From Kitasatospora sp. NBC_01246 (lineage in GTDB: Bacteria; Actinomycetota; Actinomycetes; Streptomycetales; Streptomycetaceae), in contig NZ_CP108484.1 in assembly GCF_036226505.1 (NCBI RefSeq), forward strand, positions 4,216,001 through 4,280,000: a stretch of 64,000 bases of DNA, given 5' to 3'. The notes beneath the pieces are model-generated. The model had not been told where the DNA came from and searched no databases. It saw only the letters and a program-made list of their open reading frames with translations. Each line of letters begins with the position of its first letter. Positions within the stretch are counted from its first letter, which is position 1. A program made the position numbers and the translations under genes. Positions 43,780 through 52,922 of this stretch are shown here, one piece after another.

Positions 43780-44610
43780 CTAGAGGCGGACCACCGGCTC
43801 CTGGAACTCCGTCACCCAGTCCGCCGGCGCGTCCGGGCACTCCAGGTACAGCTCCCGCGCGTAGCCCGTGGAGCGGTAGCCGTTCTCGTCGATGAACCGG
43901 GCCAGCGTCTGGAAGGCGCCCAGCGCGTCTTCCATCGACCCCCGGTGCACGATGGTCGCCGCCTCCGGAATCTCCGGCAGGTCGACCACCTCGAAGCCGT
44001 GCTCCGCAGCGCCGGAGACCGTCGCCCCGACCGGCACCGCCACCCGGATCAGCACCGCGCCGTCCCCCTCCGGGATGTCCTCGTAGCGGGCCACGGACGG
44101 CCCGGCCTCCGCCACTCCGGCCTCCGCCAGCCGTCGGCAGAGCTCCTGGAACAGCGGCCCGATCACCGGTCCGATGTCCTCCGGCTCGTAGCCGGCCGCG
44201 ACGGCGGTCAGCTCCGCCACCCGGACCGACGGCACCCGCTTCACCACGACATCCTGTGCAGGCATGGTTCCCTCGCTCTCGATCGTCCGGAGCCTCGCCT
44301 CGACCCGGGCCAGCCGCTGGGCGTCCGCAGCCATCGCGGCGGCCAGTTCGGCCTGCCGCAGCCGCAGCATCCCGCGCAGCTCGGCCGCGTCCACTCGCTC
44401 GTCCAGGACGGCCCGCACCTGCTGCAGGGTGAAGCCGAGGTCCTTGAGGGCGATGACGCGGTTGAGCCGGGCGAGCTGAGCGGCCTCGTAGGAGCGGTAG
44501 CCGCTGACCGGGTCGACCCGGGCCGGGTGCAGCAGCCCGATCGCGTCGTAGTGGCGCAGCATCCGGACCGACACCCGGCCGTGCTTGGCGAAGTCTCCGA
44601 TGTTGAACAT
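43780..44610 (-). CDS. MerR-family regulator with GyrI-like effector domain
   Basis: 276 aa from ATG 44610. A winged-helix DNA-binding domain (MFNIGDFAKHGRVSVRMLRHYDAIGLL) and dimerisation helix (75-115) join a GyrI-like ligand-binding domain (125-276, VPSVRVAELTAVAAGYEPEDI). This is the BmrR/BltR design: drug binding twists the promoter and turns on efflux. Its own promoter has TTGACC and TGCACT separated by 19 bp, the MerR hallmark. The start codon falls close to the predicted transcription start. The MFS gene follows, its probable target. Confidence 0.92.
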   Translation of the reverse strand: MFNIGDFAKHGRVSVRMLRHYDAIGLLHPARVDPVSGYRSYEAAQLARLNRVIALKDLGFTLQQVRAVLDERVDAAELRGMLRLRQAELAAAMAADAQRLARVEARLRTIESEGTMPAQDVVVKRVPSVRVAELTAVAAGYEPEDIGPVIGPLFQELCRRLAEAGVAEAGPSVARYEDIPEGDGAVLIRVAVPVGATVSGAAEHGFEVVDLPEIPEAATIVHRGSMEDALGAFQTLARFIDENGYRSTGYARELYLECPDAPADWVTEFQEPVVRL

Positions 44611-44619
44611 GATGCCTCC

Positions 44620-44650
44620 AGTGCAGAGCCTCACACCGTGTCATGGTCAA
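44620..44650 (-). promoter_or_regulatory. MerR-type promoter with 19-bp spacer
   Basis: On the minus strand, -35 TTGACC (44645-44650), 19-bp spacer with an imperfect TGACAC/GTGTGA dyad, and -10 TGCACT (44620-44625). Predicted +1 lies within a few bases of the ATG, implying a leaderless or nearly leaderless mRNA even though GGAGG lies between. Confidence 0.6.
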
Positions 44651-44724
44651 GCACCGGCGCCCACGGCCGGGTCGGGCACCCCGGCCCGTCCGTCCGCCCG
44701 TCCGCGCTTCCGTCCGACCGCCCG

Positions 44725-45834
44725 TCAGTCCGTCACGTCGAACCCCCGCCGCTGCCCCAGCTCCCGCAGACTCCGCTGACCGGGGATGCCGTTGGCGTCC
44801 GAGCCCGCGTAGCCGAGGCTGCGCTGGAAGGCCGCGTACGCCTGCACCGTCGTGCTGCCCAGCGAGCCGTCCACCCAGCGCTGCTCCAGGAACCCCTCGT
44901 CGACCAGCGCCTGTTCGACGATCCGGACCTCGCCGCCGTAGGTCTGGTGGCCCTGCTCGGCGCCCGGGTCGGTCCGGGCCGCCGCGACGACGTGGGCCAG
45001 CGAGACGCGGCGCGGCGAGGGCAGCCGGCCGAGCAGCCGGCGCAGCGACTGCTCGCCCGGGACGCCGTCCGCGTCACTGCCCGAGTACCCCAGACTGCGC
45101 TGGTAGTCCTGGTAGTTGAGGGTGTCGGCGTCCCGCCAGTCCTCGTCCGGACCGGCCGTGTAGTGCGCACCGTGCCCGGCCGCCACCAGCGCCTCGCCCA
45201 CCTCGCGGACCTGCGGCCCGTGCGCGCCGTAGCCGTACTCCAGGCCGTTGATCGTCACCCGCCGGCGGACCGGCGCGGTGTCGGACCGGGGCGGCGGCAA
45301 CGGACCGCCGCCCGCGGCGGCGGCGATCCCGGGCAGCACGACGTCGTAGAACTGCCGCACCCGGGCGTCCCCGGGGCACGACGTACCGCCGTCCGACCAC
45401 TCCGGGAAGAGCCGGTGGAAGCCGAAGCCCGGGTCGTTCGCGCTCCGGCAGGCCCGCACCGGGATCCCGTGCCGCCCGTGCAGCCAGACGCCGAGCGCGA
45501 CGAGGGCGGCGACCTGCGCGTCCGTCCACGGATCGGTGTTCTGGTCGTTGCTGGCCGACTCGACGCTCACCGCCCCCGTGCCGTCCGCCCTGCGGTTCGC
45601 CCCCATGTTGGCGTCCGCCCGGGTCTCCGTCCCGATGAACTGGCCCACACTGCCGTCGTATCCGACCCCGAAGTGCGACTCCAGATTGGTCGAGTCCCGC
45701 CAGTACTCGTAGATTCGGCGCGGCGCCCACGGCGCCGCGATGCTGTGGAAGATCACCTGCGTCGGCACGATCGCCGGCTGGTCGTCCGACTCGGGCTGAA
45801 GCTCCAGCTTCTCAGCGCCGGGGTACCAGGCCAT
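44725..45834 (-). CDS. Endolysin-like N-acetylmuramoyl-L-alanine amidase
   Basis: 369 aa from ATG 45834. N-terminal amidase/PGRP domain: VIFHSIAAPW carries a zinc His, and HRLFPEWSDGGTSCPGDARV the C-terminal ligands and Cys. Two peptidoglycan-binding repeats follow: YQRSLGYSGSDADGVPGEQSL and FQRSLGYAGSDANGIPGQRSL. There is no signal peptide, as in phage endolysins that leave through a holin. It would cleave the amide between MurNAc and L-Ala. It lies next to tRNA-Ser, a common phage integration site, but no other phage gene remains. Related stand-alone genes are frequent in streptomycetes. Confidence 0.88.
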   Translation of the reverse strand: MAWYPGAEKLELQPESDDQPAIVPTQVIFHSIAAPWAPRRIYEYWRDSTNLESHFGVGYDGSVGQFIGTETRADANMGANRRADGTGAVSVESASNDQNTDPWTDAQVAALVALGVWLHGRHGIPVRACRSANDPGFGFHRLFPEWSDGGTSCPGDARVRQFYDVVLPGIAAAAGGGPLPPPRSDTAPVRRRVTINGLEYGYGAHGPQVREVGEALVAAGHGAHYTAGPDEDWRDADTLNYQDYQRSLGYSGSDADGVPGEQSLRRLLGRLPSPRRVSLAHVVAAARTDPGAEQGHQTYGGEVRIVEQALVDEGFLEQRWVDGSLGSTTVQAYAAFQRSLGYAGSDANGIPGQRSLRELGQRRGFDVTD

Positions 45835-45963
45835 CAGTCTCTCCTCGCCGGGCCCAGGGCAGTCCGCCCCTTACGCCCGACACACGAACCCCTCACCCCC
45901 TCACGAGCACACCCCCACCCCAAACCCCCCGTTCAGGTGAATTCCACCCCCGGAAACGCAGAA

Positions 45964-45994
45964 GGCGGGTGCCGACTCGACGTCGGCACCCGCC
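45964..45994 (-). terminator. Terminator after tRNA-Ser(TGA)
   Basis: A 13-bp stem (GGCGGGTGCCGAC) with a five-base loop, 25 bases past the tRNA 3' end on the minus strand. Confidence 0.85.
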
Positions 45995-46018
45995 CTGAGC
46001 AGGTGGTTCTCCAACCAG

Positions 46019-46106
46019 CGGAGAGCGTGGGATTCGAACCCACGGTGCGGGGTCACCGCACGACAGTTTTCAAGACTGTTCCCTTAGGCCGCTCGGGCAG
46101 CTCTCC
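46019..46106 (-). tRNA. tRNA-Ser (anticodon TGA)
   Basis: Acceptor GGAGAGC/GCTCTCC, anticodon loop CTTGAAA giving TGA (reads UCA and others), long variable arm, T-loop TTCGAAT, discriminator G. The CCA end is not encoded, unlike the other tRNAs in this window. Confidence 0.96.
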
Positions 46107-46165
46107 AGGCGGAGGTCAGCCTAACGGGTCCGGCGGGGTTCGGTGCACCGGTTTCGGGGTGGGGG

Positions 46166-47887
46166 TCAGTCGCCCACGCGCTCGGCGAGGGTGACCTTGG
46201 TGGTGCTGGTCTGGCCGTTGCGGGTGTACTCGACGTCGACGGTCTCGCCGGGCTTGTGCGTCCAGATCTTGCTGACCAGGGCCGGGCCGTTCTCGATCGG
46301 GCTGCCGCCGAGCTTGGTGATGACGTCGCCGGGCTTGAGGCCGGCCTTGTCGGCGGCGCCGCCGGGGGTGACGGCCGGGGTGCCCTGGATGTCGCGGGTC
46401 TGGATCTGCGCGCCGTCGCCCTTGTAGTCGTCGTTGCGCAGGACGTCCAGCTTGGCGTAGACCGGCTTGCCGGTCTTGATCAGCGTCTCGGCGACCCACT
46501 TGGCCTGGTTGATCGGGATGGCGAAGCCCAGGCCGATGCTGCCGGCCCGGCCGTTGGCCGAGGCGTTGGACTGGATCGCCGAGTTGATGCCCATCACCGC
46601 GCCGCCGGCGTCCAGCAGCGGGCCGCCGGAGTTGCCGGGGTTGATGGAGGCGTCGGTCTGCAGCGCGTTCATGTACGAGGACTGCGCGCCGGTCTCGTCG
46701 CCGGAGGCGACCGGGCGGTCCTTGGCGCTGATGATGCCGGTGGTGACGGTGGACTCCAGGCCGTACGGCGCGCCGATGGCGATCGTGGAGTCACCGACGT
46801 TGACCTTGTCGGAGTCGGCCAGCGGAAGCGGCGTCAGCTTGTCCTTGGGCGGGTTGTCGAGCTTCACCACGGCGACGTCGTAGCCCTCGGCGCGGCCGAG
46901 CACCGAGGCGCTGTAGGAGGTGCCGTCGGCGAACTTGACGGTCAGTTTGCCGCCGTTGGAGGCGGGCGCGACGACGTGGTTGTTGGTGAGGATGTGGCCC
47001 TCGGTGTCGAAGACGAAACCGGTACCGGTGCCCGACTCGCCGTTGCCCTGCGCCTTGATGGTGACGACGCTGGGCAGCGCCTTCTGCGCGATGCCGGCCA
47101 CCGAGCCGGGGGCGGGCTCGTTCTTCTGGGTGCTGGCCTGGACGGTGGTGCTCCGGTGGTCGTCCGCGGCGCTGATGCCGTTGTCGTTGCGGTCCGCGAC
47201 GGCGACGCCGAGCGCCCCGCCCGCCACACCGGCGACCAGGGCGACGGCGGCGATCAGCGCGATCAGGCCGCCGCGCTTCTTGCGCGGGCCGCCGGGCCCG
47301 GGGGTGCCGGGGTACTCGGCCGGGTAGCCGAGCGGTCCACCGGGGTAGCCCGGGCCGCCGGGGGCGGCGGGGCCACCGGGCGGGGCCTCGTGGCCGCCCC
47401 AGCCGCCGAGCGGCTGGCCGGCGCCGAAGGGGTGGTGCGGCGCCGGCGCGGCCGGAGCGCCGTACGGGTCGTGGGACGCCGCCGCGACCGGGGCGCCCGG
47501 TGTGGCGTACGGGTTGGTGACCGGCGCGGCCACCGGGGCGGCCGGCGCGGCCGGGGCCGGCGGCAGGACGGGCGGAGGTGCGTCGATGTACCCGGCCTCG
47601 GCGGCCGGAGCCGCCACCGGCTCGGCGGGCACGGCGGGCGCCGGGTCCGGGGCGCCGACCTTGCTGAACGCCAGCGTCGGCGTGAACCCGCCGGACGGGG
47701 GCGCGGCCGGAGCGGCGGGCGCTCCGGCGACGGTGTCCGTCACGGTCCGGTCCGCCTCGGGCGCCGCCTGGACGGGACCGGGCGCCACCTGCGCCCGACC
47801 GTCAGGAGCGGGACCCACTACCCCCTGGCCGTCGGAGGGCTGCTCCCCCTGTGGCCCGGTGGACCCAACCTCGCGCTCGGTGCTCAC
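46166..47887 (-). CDS. HtrA/DegP-like trypsin-type serine protease with PDZ domain
   Basis: 573 aa from GTG 47887 with GGAGG six bases upstream. The first 200 residues are a cytosolic Pro/Ala-rich tail. A membrane helix sits at about 207-232. The trypsin-like domain carries the triad: His in ILTNNHVV, Asp in GYDVAVVKL, Ser in GNSGGPLLDAG. A PDZ domain follows (GGAADKAGLKPGDVITKLGG). Such proteins degrade or refold damaged proteins outside the membrane and can process signals. Divergent from the TPP-riboswitch-controlled transporter. Confidence 0.93.
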   Translation of the reverse strand: MSTEREVGSTGPQGEQPSDGQGVVGPAPDGRAQVAPGPVQAAPEADRTVTDTVAGAPAAPAAPPSGGFTPTLAFSKVGAPDPAPAVPAEPVAAPAAEAGYIDAPPPVLPPAPAAPAAPVAAPVTNPYATPGAPVAAASHDPYGAPAAPAPHHPFGAGQPLGGWGGHEAPPGGPAAPGGPGYPGGPLGYPAEYPGTPGPGGPRKKRGGLIALIAAVALVAGVAGGALGVAVADRNDNGISAADDHRSTTVQASTQKNEPAPGSVAGIAQKALPSVVTIKAQGNGESGTGTGFVFDTEGHILTNNHVVAPASNGGKLTVKFADGTSYSASVLGRAEGYDVAVVKLDNPPKDKLTPLPLADSDKVNVGDSTIAIGAPYGLESTVTTGIISAKDRPVASGDETGAQSSYMNALQTDASINPGNSGGPLLDAGGAVMGINSAIQSNASANGRAGSIGLGFAIPINQAKWVAETLIKTGKPVYAKLDVLRNDDYKGDGAQIQTRDIQGTPAVTPGGAADKAGLKPGDVITKLGGSPIENGPALVSKIWTHKPGETVDVEYTRNGQTSTTKVTLAERVGD

Positions 47888-48135
47888 GGACGACCTCCAT
47901 AGCTGACAGGACCAACAACCATAGTTTTTCGCACACTCGATTCGATTGCCGTAAGGACCCCTCTGAAGAAGTCATAAGAATCCTTAGCCCGGCCCGACAA
48001 CGGCCCCCACGCAGGCCCCCGCGACGGCCACCCGGGACCCCGTGCGAGGCCGCCCCGCGGCGTCCCGCGATGCGGACCGCCGGACGCCTGGCCTTGGCGT
48101 TCACCCCCGGGCCGGTTAGCCTGTCGCTCCAAACT

Positions 48136-48266
48136 GACACGCGGGAGCTTGGACCCACCAGGCTGAGAGTGCGCCGGTCGACCGTACGCCACGAGCTCCG
48201 TGGACGGACCGTCGAGGGGGCGCAGACCGCCGGAACCTGTCCGGGTAATGCCGGCGTAGGGAGTAT
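48136..48266 (+). ncRNA. TPP riboswitch (THI element)
   Basis: Conserved blocks are visible in order: GCGGGAGC with a CTTGG/CCAGG stem, CTGAGAGTGCG, then CCGGAACCTGTCCGGGTAATGCCGGCGTAGGGAGT in pieces. A long variable P3 arm (48175-48220) lies between. Thiamine pyrophosphate binding closes the structure. The AGGGAG of the 3' box is also the ribosome site of the next gene, so control is likely translational. Confidence 0.9.
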
Positions 48267-48271
48267 CGGCC

Positions 48272-49741
48272 ATGCCGCCTGCTTCGCCATCCTCTTCTTC
48301 GGGCGCGCCCGCGTCCAAGGGTTTCCCCGAATCGTCCGCGACCGATCCCTGCGACGCCACCGGCGGGGCGGCCGGTTCCACCGGAGCGGGCACCGCCGTC
48401 CTGGACCGTCCGGACCGGGCGGACCGGGTCGAGGCCCCGTTCGTCCTCGACACCGAGCCGCCGCGCACGCTCCGCTTCCGGGACCACTTCGCGCTCTGGA
48501 TGAACCTCGGCGTCAGCCTGATCGGCTTCACCACCGCCGCCACCGTGCTCGGCGCACCCGGCAGCGAGCTGTCGCTGGCCGCCGCGGTCACCGCGATCGT
48601 GGTCGGCACCGTGGTCGGCACCGCGATGCTCGGCGTGGCCGCGCTGATCGGGGCCCGGACCGGCGCGCCGGCGATGGCCAACCTGCGCGGACTGTTCGGG
48701 ACGAAGCTCTCCTACGTGCCGACGGTGCTGAACATCGTCCAGTGCATCGGCTGGGGGGTGTACGAGCTGCTGGTCATCGCGATGGGCGCGCAGACGGTGG
48801 CGCACACCGACGGCTACCGCTGGCTCTTCGTCGTCCTGGCGGGCGCGGTGACCACCGCGCTGACCATCTGGCCGCTCGGCGCGATCGCGGTGCTGCGCCG
48901 CTTCGTCGCCGCGGCGGTCGCGGTGGCGATGGTCTACTTCACCGTCCAGCTGGGCCGGGGCGGCGTGTCCGACCCGGGCGCGGGCAACTGGCACGGCTTC
49001 CTCCGGGCCACCGACGCGATGATCGCGGTGTCGATCTCCTTCGTCCCGCTGGCCGCCGACTACACCCGGCACTCCCGCACCGCCCGCTCCGCGTTCTGGG
49101 GCAGCTTCTCCGGCTACACCGTGGCCCAGGTCTGGTGCTACGTGCTCGGCCTGTTCGCGCTGCTGCAGGCCGACGGCGACGCCTCCCGGATCTTCGACTC
49201 GTTCCTGGGCGTCTGGGCCGGCTGGTTCTTCCTGCTGGTGCTGGTGCTGCGCGAGACCGACCAGTCCTTCGCCAACGTGTACTCGACCGCGATGTCGGTC
49301 CACAACCTGCTGCCGAAGGTGGACCGCCGGGTGCTGACCGGCGCGACCGGCCTGCTGATCACCGTGCTGGCGCTGCAGATCACCGAGTTCACCGACTCCT
49401 ACTACGCCTTCCTCGGTCTGATCGGCTCGGTGTTCGTGCCGATGTTCGCGGTGCTGGCGGTCGACTACTTCCTCGGCGCCGGCCGGCGCGGCTGGAACCT
49501 CGCCGCCGACGCCCCGTCCCGCTGGCTGATGCTGCTGCCCTGGGCGCTCGGCTTCGCCGTCTACCAGCTGATCGCGCCGACCGCGATCGCCGGCTGGTGG
49601 ACGGACTTCTGGACCTCCGTGCAGGAGGCCCTGCACTTCACGCCCCAGGAGTGGACCTCGGCGTCCCTGTTCGGCTTCCTGGTGCCGGCCCTGGTCACCT
49701 GGGCGCTCACCCCGCTCACCCGCCGGACCCCCGCCGCCTGA
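48272..49741 (+). CDS. cytX: CytX-like hydroxymethylpyrimidine (NCS1) transporter
   Basis: 489 aa from ATG 48272. A polar N-terminal tail of about 70 residues precedes about 12 membrane helices of the nucleobase:cation symporter-1 family (FALWMNLGVSLIGFTTAATVLG, AALIGARTGAPAMANLRGLFG, SFVPLAADYTRHSRTA). It would import the thiamine precursor HMP or a related pyrimidine. The TPP riboswitch directly upstream supports a thiamine-salvage role. Function assigned from family plus riboswitch. Confidence 0.9.
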   Translation: MPPASPSSSSGAPASKGFPESSATDPCDATGGAAGSTGAGTAVLDRPDRADRVEAPFVLDTEPPRTLRFRDHFALWMNLGVSLIGFTTAATVLGAPGSELSLAAAVTAIVVGTVVGTAMLGVAALIGARTGAPAMANLRGLFGTKLSYVPTVLNIVQCIGWGVYELLVIAMGAQTVAHTDGYRWLFVVLAGAVTTALTIWPLGAIAVLRRFVAAAVAVAMVYFTVQLGRGGVSDPGAGNWHGFLRATDAMIAVSISFVPLAADYTRHSRTARSAFWGSFSGYTVAQVWCYVLGLFALLQADGDASRIFDSFLGVWAGWFFLLVLVLRETDQSFANVYSTAMSVHNLLPKVDRRVLTGATGLLITVLALQITEFTDSYYAFLGLIGSVFVPMFAVLAVDYFLGAGRRGWNLAADAPSRWLMLLPWALGFAVYQLIAPTAIAGWWTDFWTSVQEALHFTPQEWTSASLFGFLVPALVTWALTPLTRRTPAA

Positions 49742-49801
49742 CGCCCGCGGGCCCGGCCGGGCCCGCGGCAGCGCGCCGGGAAGGGCGGACGACGAGGCGC
49801 G

Positions 49802-49842
49802 CGGGCGAAGACGGCCCCGCAGGTTGGGGCCGTCTTCGCCCG
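49802..49842 (+). terminator. Terminator after cytX
   Basis: Perfect 17-bp stem (CGGGCGAAGACGGCCCC) with a seven-base loop. Confidence 0.9.
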
Positions 49843-49873
49843 GGTGTCACTTCCGCCGCCTATCGTGGACGGC

Positions 49874-50698
49874 GTGACCAGCCCTGACCTCTCCCCGGCG
49901 GCGGCGCGCACCGCGCGGCCCGTCCAGGTGATCGCCCACCGCGGTTCCTCGCACGCCCTGCCCGAGCACACGCTCGCGGCCTACCGCCGGGCGCTCGACG
50001 AGGGCGCGGACGCGGTCGAGTGCGACGTCCGGGTGACGGCCGACGGGCATCTGGTCTGCGTGCACGACCGCCGGATCGGCCGGGTCTCGGACGGCCGCGG
50101 CACGGTCTCCTCGATGACGCTGGCCGAGCTGGAGGCGCACGACTTCGGCGCCTGGAAGACGGGGGAGCCGAGCGCGGACCCGGACCTGCGCGGCGTCCTG
50201 CGGCTGGAGAGCCTGCTGGAGCTGGTCACCGACTGCGGGCGCCCGGTGGACCTGGCGATCGAGACCAAGCACCCGGTCCGTTTCCGGGGCCGGGTGGAGT
50301 CCGAGCTGCTGCGGATGCTCGACCGGTTCAAGATCGGCGGGGCGCCGGAGGGCGACCGCCCGCAGGCCCGGATCATGAGCTTCTCCTCGCTGGCGCTGAC
50401 CAGGGTGGCCGCCGCCGCGCCGGAGTACCCGCGGGTCTTCCTGTTCGAGCGGACGCTGCCCCTGCAGGGCCGGCTGCGCCCGGGCGCCTCGCTGCCCGGC
50501 GGGGCCCGGATCGCCGGCCCGGGCATCGACCTGGTGCGGGCCCGGCCCCGGCTGGTGACCCGGCTGCGGGAGCTCGGCCACCAGGTGCACGTCTGGACCG
50601 TGGACGAGCCGGCCGACGTCGAGCTCTGCCTGGAGCTCGGGGTCTCGGGGATCATCACCAACCGCCCGGCGGAGGTCCTGGCCCAGCTCGGCCGCTGA
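49874..50698 (+). CDS. Glycerophosphodiester phosphodiesterase
   Basis: 274 aa from GTG 49874; no ribosome site, likely leaderless. The GDPD barrel is complete: AHRGSSHALPEHTLAAYRRAL, AVECDVRVTADGHLVCVHD (Glu-Asp metal site and catalytic His), AIETKHP, and VHVWTVDEPADVE. It hydrolyses glycerophosphodiesters to glycerol-3-phosphate and an alcohol. No signal peptide, so it is cytosolic. A stand-alone gene. Confidence 0.92.
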   Translation: MTSPDLSPAAARTARPVQVIAHRGSSHALPEHTLAAYRRALDEGADAVECDVRVTADGHLVCVHDRRIGRVSDGRGTVSSMTLAELEAHDFGAWKTGEPSADPDLRGVLRLESLLELVTDCGRPVDLAIETKHPVRFRGRVESELLRMLDRFKIGGAPEGDRPQARIMSFSSLALTRVAAAAPEYPRVFLFERTLPLQGRLRPGASLPGGARIAGPGIDLVRARPRLVTRLRELGHQVHVWTVDEPADVELCLELGVSGIITNRPAEVLAQLGR

Positions 50699-51029
50699 AC
50701 CGGTCCGCCGCGGAACGCCGTCCCTCGCGCCCCACGGGTTTCTCCGGTTATTTCCGGCGCCCGAGACCCGGTGGCCACGCACCCCGCTCCGGAATCACCC
50801 GGCACTTCCGCCCCGGCGGACCGCGATCGCTTGGGTAGGGCTCAAACCTTCATCCGCCGTTTTCTGACGGAAATCATGCGTTCTCACGACAGAGGGTGAG
50901 CGGGGAATCACCTGCAGCGCACCGTGCGTCGCCCGGCTTGAAATGTCCGCGCGGGATCGCCGTACGGTCGTTTCCGACCCATTACCAAGGGGCATCCATC
51001 CCTCGGCATACGCTGAAGGAGGTCCGGGG
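50699..51029. other. Gene-free control region
   Basis: 331 bp ahead of the RsbW-like gene. It includes a modest CCGT/ACGG hairpin near 50858 and a GGAGG ribosome site at its end; no gene seen. Confidence 0.55.
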
Positions 51030-51680
51030 GTGGCGTTGATGGTGGCGCGTGAAGTGCCGACTTCATCGACCATGGCAGTGCCGCACGGCCCATCGAGTGT
51101 CGGGGTCGCACGGCGCCGACTGCGTCGAGATCTACGTGACCGGGAGATACCGGAACCGGTCATCGATGATGTTGTTCTGATCCTTTCCGAACTGCTGAGC
51201 AATGCATGTCGTTACGCACGGCCGCTCGGCCCGCTGCCCGTGCTCGGACGCAGCGCCCGGGCCGAGATCGTCGACCAGATCCTCGTCGGCGTTCCCTCCG
51301 GTCCGGCCGAGCCGGCCGAGCCGGCCGGCGCTCCCGCGACGGGCGGCCCGGCCGTCCACGCCAGGAGCCGGGACGCGGGACAGGCCCGGCCGCAGGCCCA
51401 CCCGGACGAGGGCGAGGGCAACGGCGGGGTGCTGGTCCGCTGGCAGCTGCACGCGGACGGGGTCCTCACCCTGGAGGTGACGGACGGCGGCGCGCAGACC
51501 CGGCCGTCCCCCGCCAGTCCGTCGCTGACCTCGCGCGGCGGCCGCGGGCTGAGCATCGTCGACCAGCTGTCCAGCGACTGGGGCGTGCGCGACGCGCCCG
51601 GCGAGGTCACGGTCTGGGCCGCCCTGCCCGCCCGGGCCCGGCACGCCCGGCGCACCGGCGGTGACGCCCGCAGCGCCTGA
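51030..51680 (+). CDS. RsbW-like ATP-binding (HATPase_c) protein
   Basis: 216 aa from GTG 51030, eight bases after GAAGGAGG; this site decides the start over in-frame starts upstream. Single HATPase_c domain: N-box LSELLSNACRYA, G1 EVTDGG and G2 SRGGRGLSIVDQLSS. Streptomycetes have dozens of such proteins, some acting as anti-sigma kinases. The domain is split by a roughly 60-residue disordered insertion (about residues 88-150) that is unusual. No anti-anti-sigma (STAS) gene is adjacent. Confidence 0.88.
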   Translation: MALMVAREVPTSSTMAVPHGPSSVGVARRRLRRDLRDREIPEPVIDDVVLILSELLSNACRYARPLGPLPVLGRSARAEIVDQILVGVPSGPAEPAEPAGAPATGGPAVHARSRDAGQARPQAHPDEGEGNGGVLVRWQLHADGVLTLEVTDGGAQTRPSPASPSLTSRGGRGLSIVDQLSSDWGVRDAPGEVTVWAALPARARHARRTGGDARSA

Positions 51681-51856
51681 GCGTCGCCCGCGGCCGTCGG
51701 AGCGGGGCCCGGTGGGGCCTCCGCCGGGGCGCCGCCCACGGCGGTCCGGGCGTCGCCCCCACGGGGTGCTCCCCGCCCCGGCGCGTGCCCACGGGCCGGG
51801 GGAACGTCAGTAGGCTGCCCGGAGCACACCGAAACCGCCACCGGGAGAGCCGCACC

Positions 51857-52843
51857 ATGGGCAAGAAGGCCGCCAAGAAGGCGCCGCAGCGCAGCCAGTC
51901 CACCACCGCCGTCACGGGCGAGATCCCCGTGGTCGGGGCCCGCGAGAACTGCCCCTGCGGTTCGGGCCGCCGGTACAAGGCCTGCCACGGCCGGGAGGCC
52001 TCGCACGCCGTGCAGGAGCTGGTGCACCGCCCGTTCGAGGGGCTGTCCGGCGAGGCCGACTGGGTGGCGCTGCGCGAGCTGGTCCCGGCCGCGACCGTGC
52101 CGCTGACGCTGGCCGCCGGGGTGGCCGAGGCCGCCAACGGCGACGTCCCGTCCGTGACCCTGGCCACCGTGCTGCCGCTGGCCTGGCCGGCGCTGCGCCG
52201 CCAGGACGGTTCGATCCTGCTCGGCCTGCAGACCCAGTCCGCCTCCGGCGACCTGAGCCGTGACCTGGCGGACGCCCTGGAGCTGGCGCTGGCCGCCGAG
52301 CCCGGCTCGCCCGTCCCGGCCCGCCGGACCGTGCCGGGCGGCCGCCGCCTGCAGGACCTGCTGGACACCACGGCCGAGTTCACGCCCGCCGTGCACACCG
52401 GCTTCGAGTTCTGGCTGGAGGACGCCGAGACCGCCACCGGCGAGGTGGCCGCCTCCCTGGAGCGCGCCAACGCCTCGGCGATCCCGACCGAGAAGCTCAC
52501 CGGCGTGGACTCCGCGTACTGGTGCGGCACCCCGGACAAGAACCACCTGCGCTGGGTGATGACCGTGCCGGAGGAGGAGCTGCTGGACGCGCTGGCCCGG
52601 CTCACCGCCGCCGACCTGTCCTCGCTCGGCCCGGACACCCGGTTGGTCGGCTCCTTCCGTGCGCACGGCCTGACCGTCCCGGTCTGGGACCTGCCGCTCG
52701 CCATGACCGCCACCGACTGCGAGAAGCCGGCCGCGGAGTTCGCCGAGCGGCTCGCCGCGACGCTGGCCGACCCGGCGCCGCTGACCGGCGAGGAGCGGCG
52801 GGCCCGCGCCAACCTGGTGAACCGTCAGGTCACTTTGAACTAA
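51857..52843 (+). CDS. SEC-C zinc-motif protein (DUF5926)
   Basis: 328 aa from ATG 51857. A Lys-rich start (MGKKAAKKAPQRS) is followed by the SEC-C zinc ligand CPCGSGRRYKACHG at about residues 36-49. The remaining 280 residues form the DUF5926 domain (AVHTGFEFWLEDAE and others). SEC-C motifs in SecA bind SecB or ribosomes, so this protein may contact translation or export machinery. Conserved in actinobacteria; function unknown. No operon partner. Confidence 0.85.
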   Translation: MGKKAAKKAPQRSQSTTAVTGEIPVVGARENCPCGSGRRYKACHGREASHAVQELVHRPFEGLSGEADWVALRELVPAATVPLTLAAGVAEAANGDVPSVTLATVLPLAWPALRRQDGSILLGLQTQSASGDLSRDLADALELALAAEPGSPVPARRTVPGGRRLQDLLDTTAEFTPAVHTGFEFWLEDAETATGEVAASLERANASAIPTEKLTGVDSAYWCGTPDKNHLRWVMTVPEEELLDALARLTAADLSSLGPDTRLVGSFRAHGLTVPVWDLPLAMTATDCEKPAAEFAERLAATLADPAPLTGEERRARANLVNRQVTLN

Positions 52844-52922
52844 AGGGGACTCGGATCCGGGTGATACGCGTCACATTGGCCGCCGGTACGGCAATTTCCG
52901 GGCGGGCAGGGGCTCTTGGAAA

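Noticed and set aside
44725..46106. Prophage or tailocin island
   Set aside because: Only one endolysin-like gene is present, with no integrase, capsid, tail or att pair in view.
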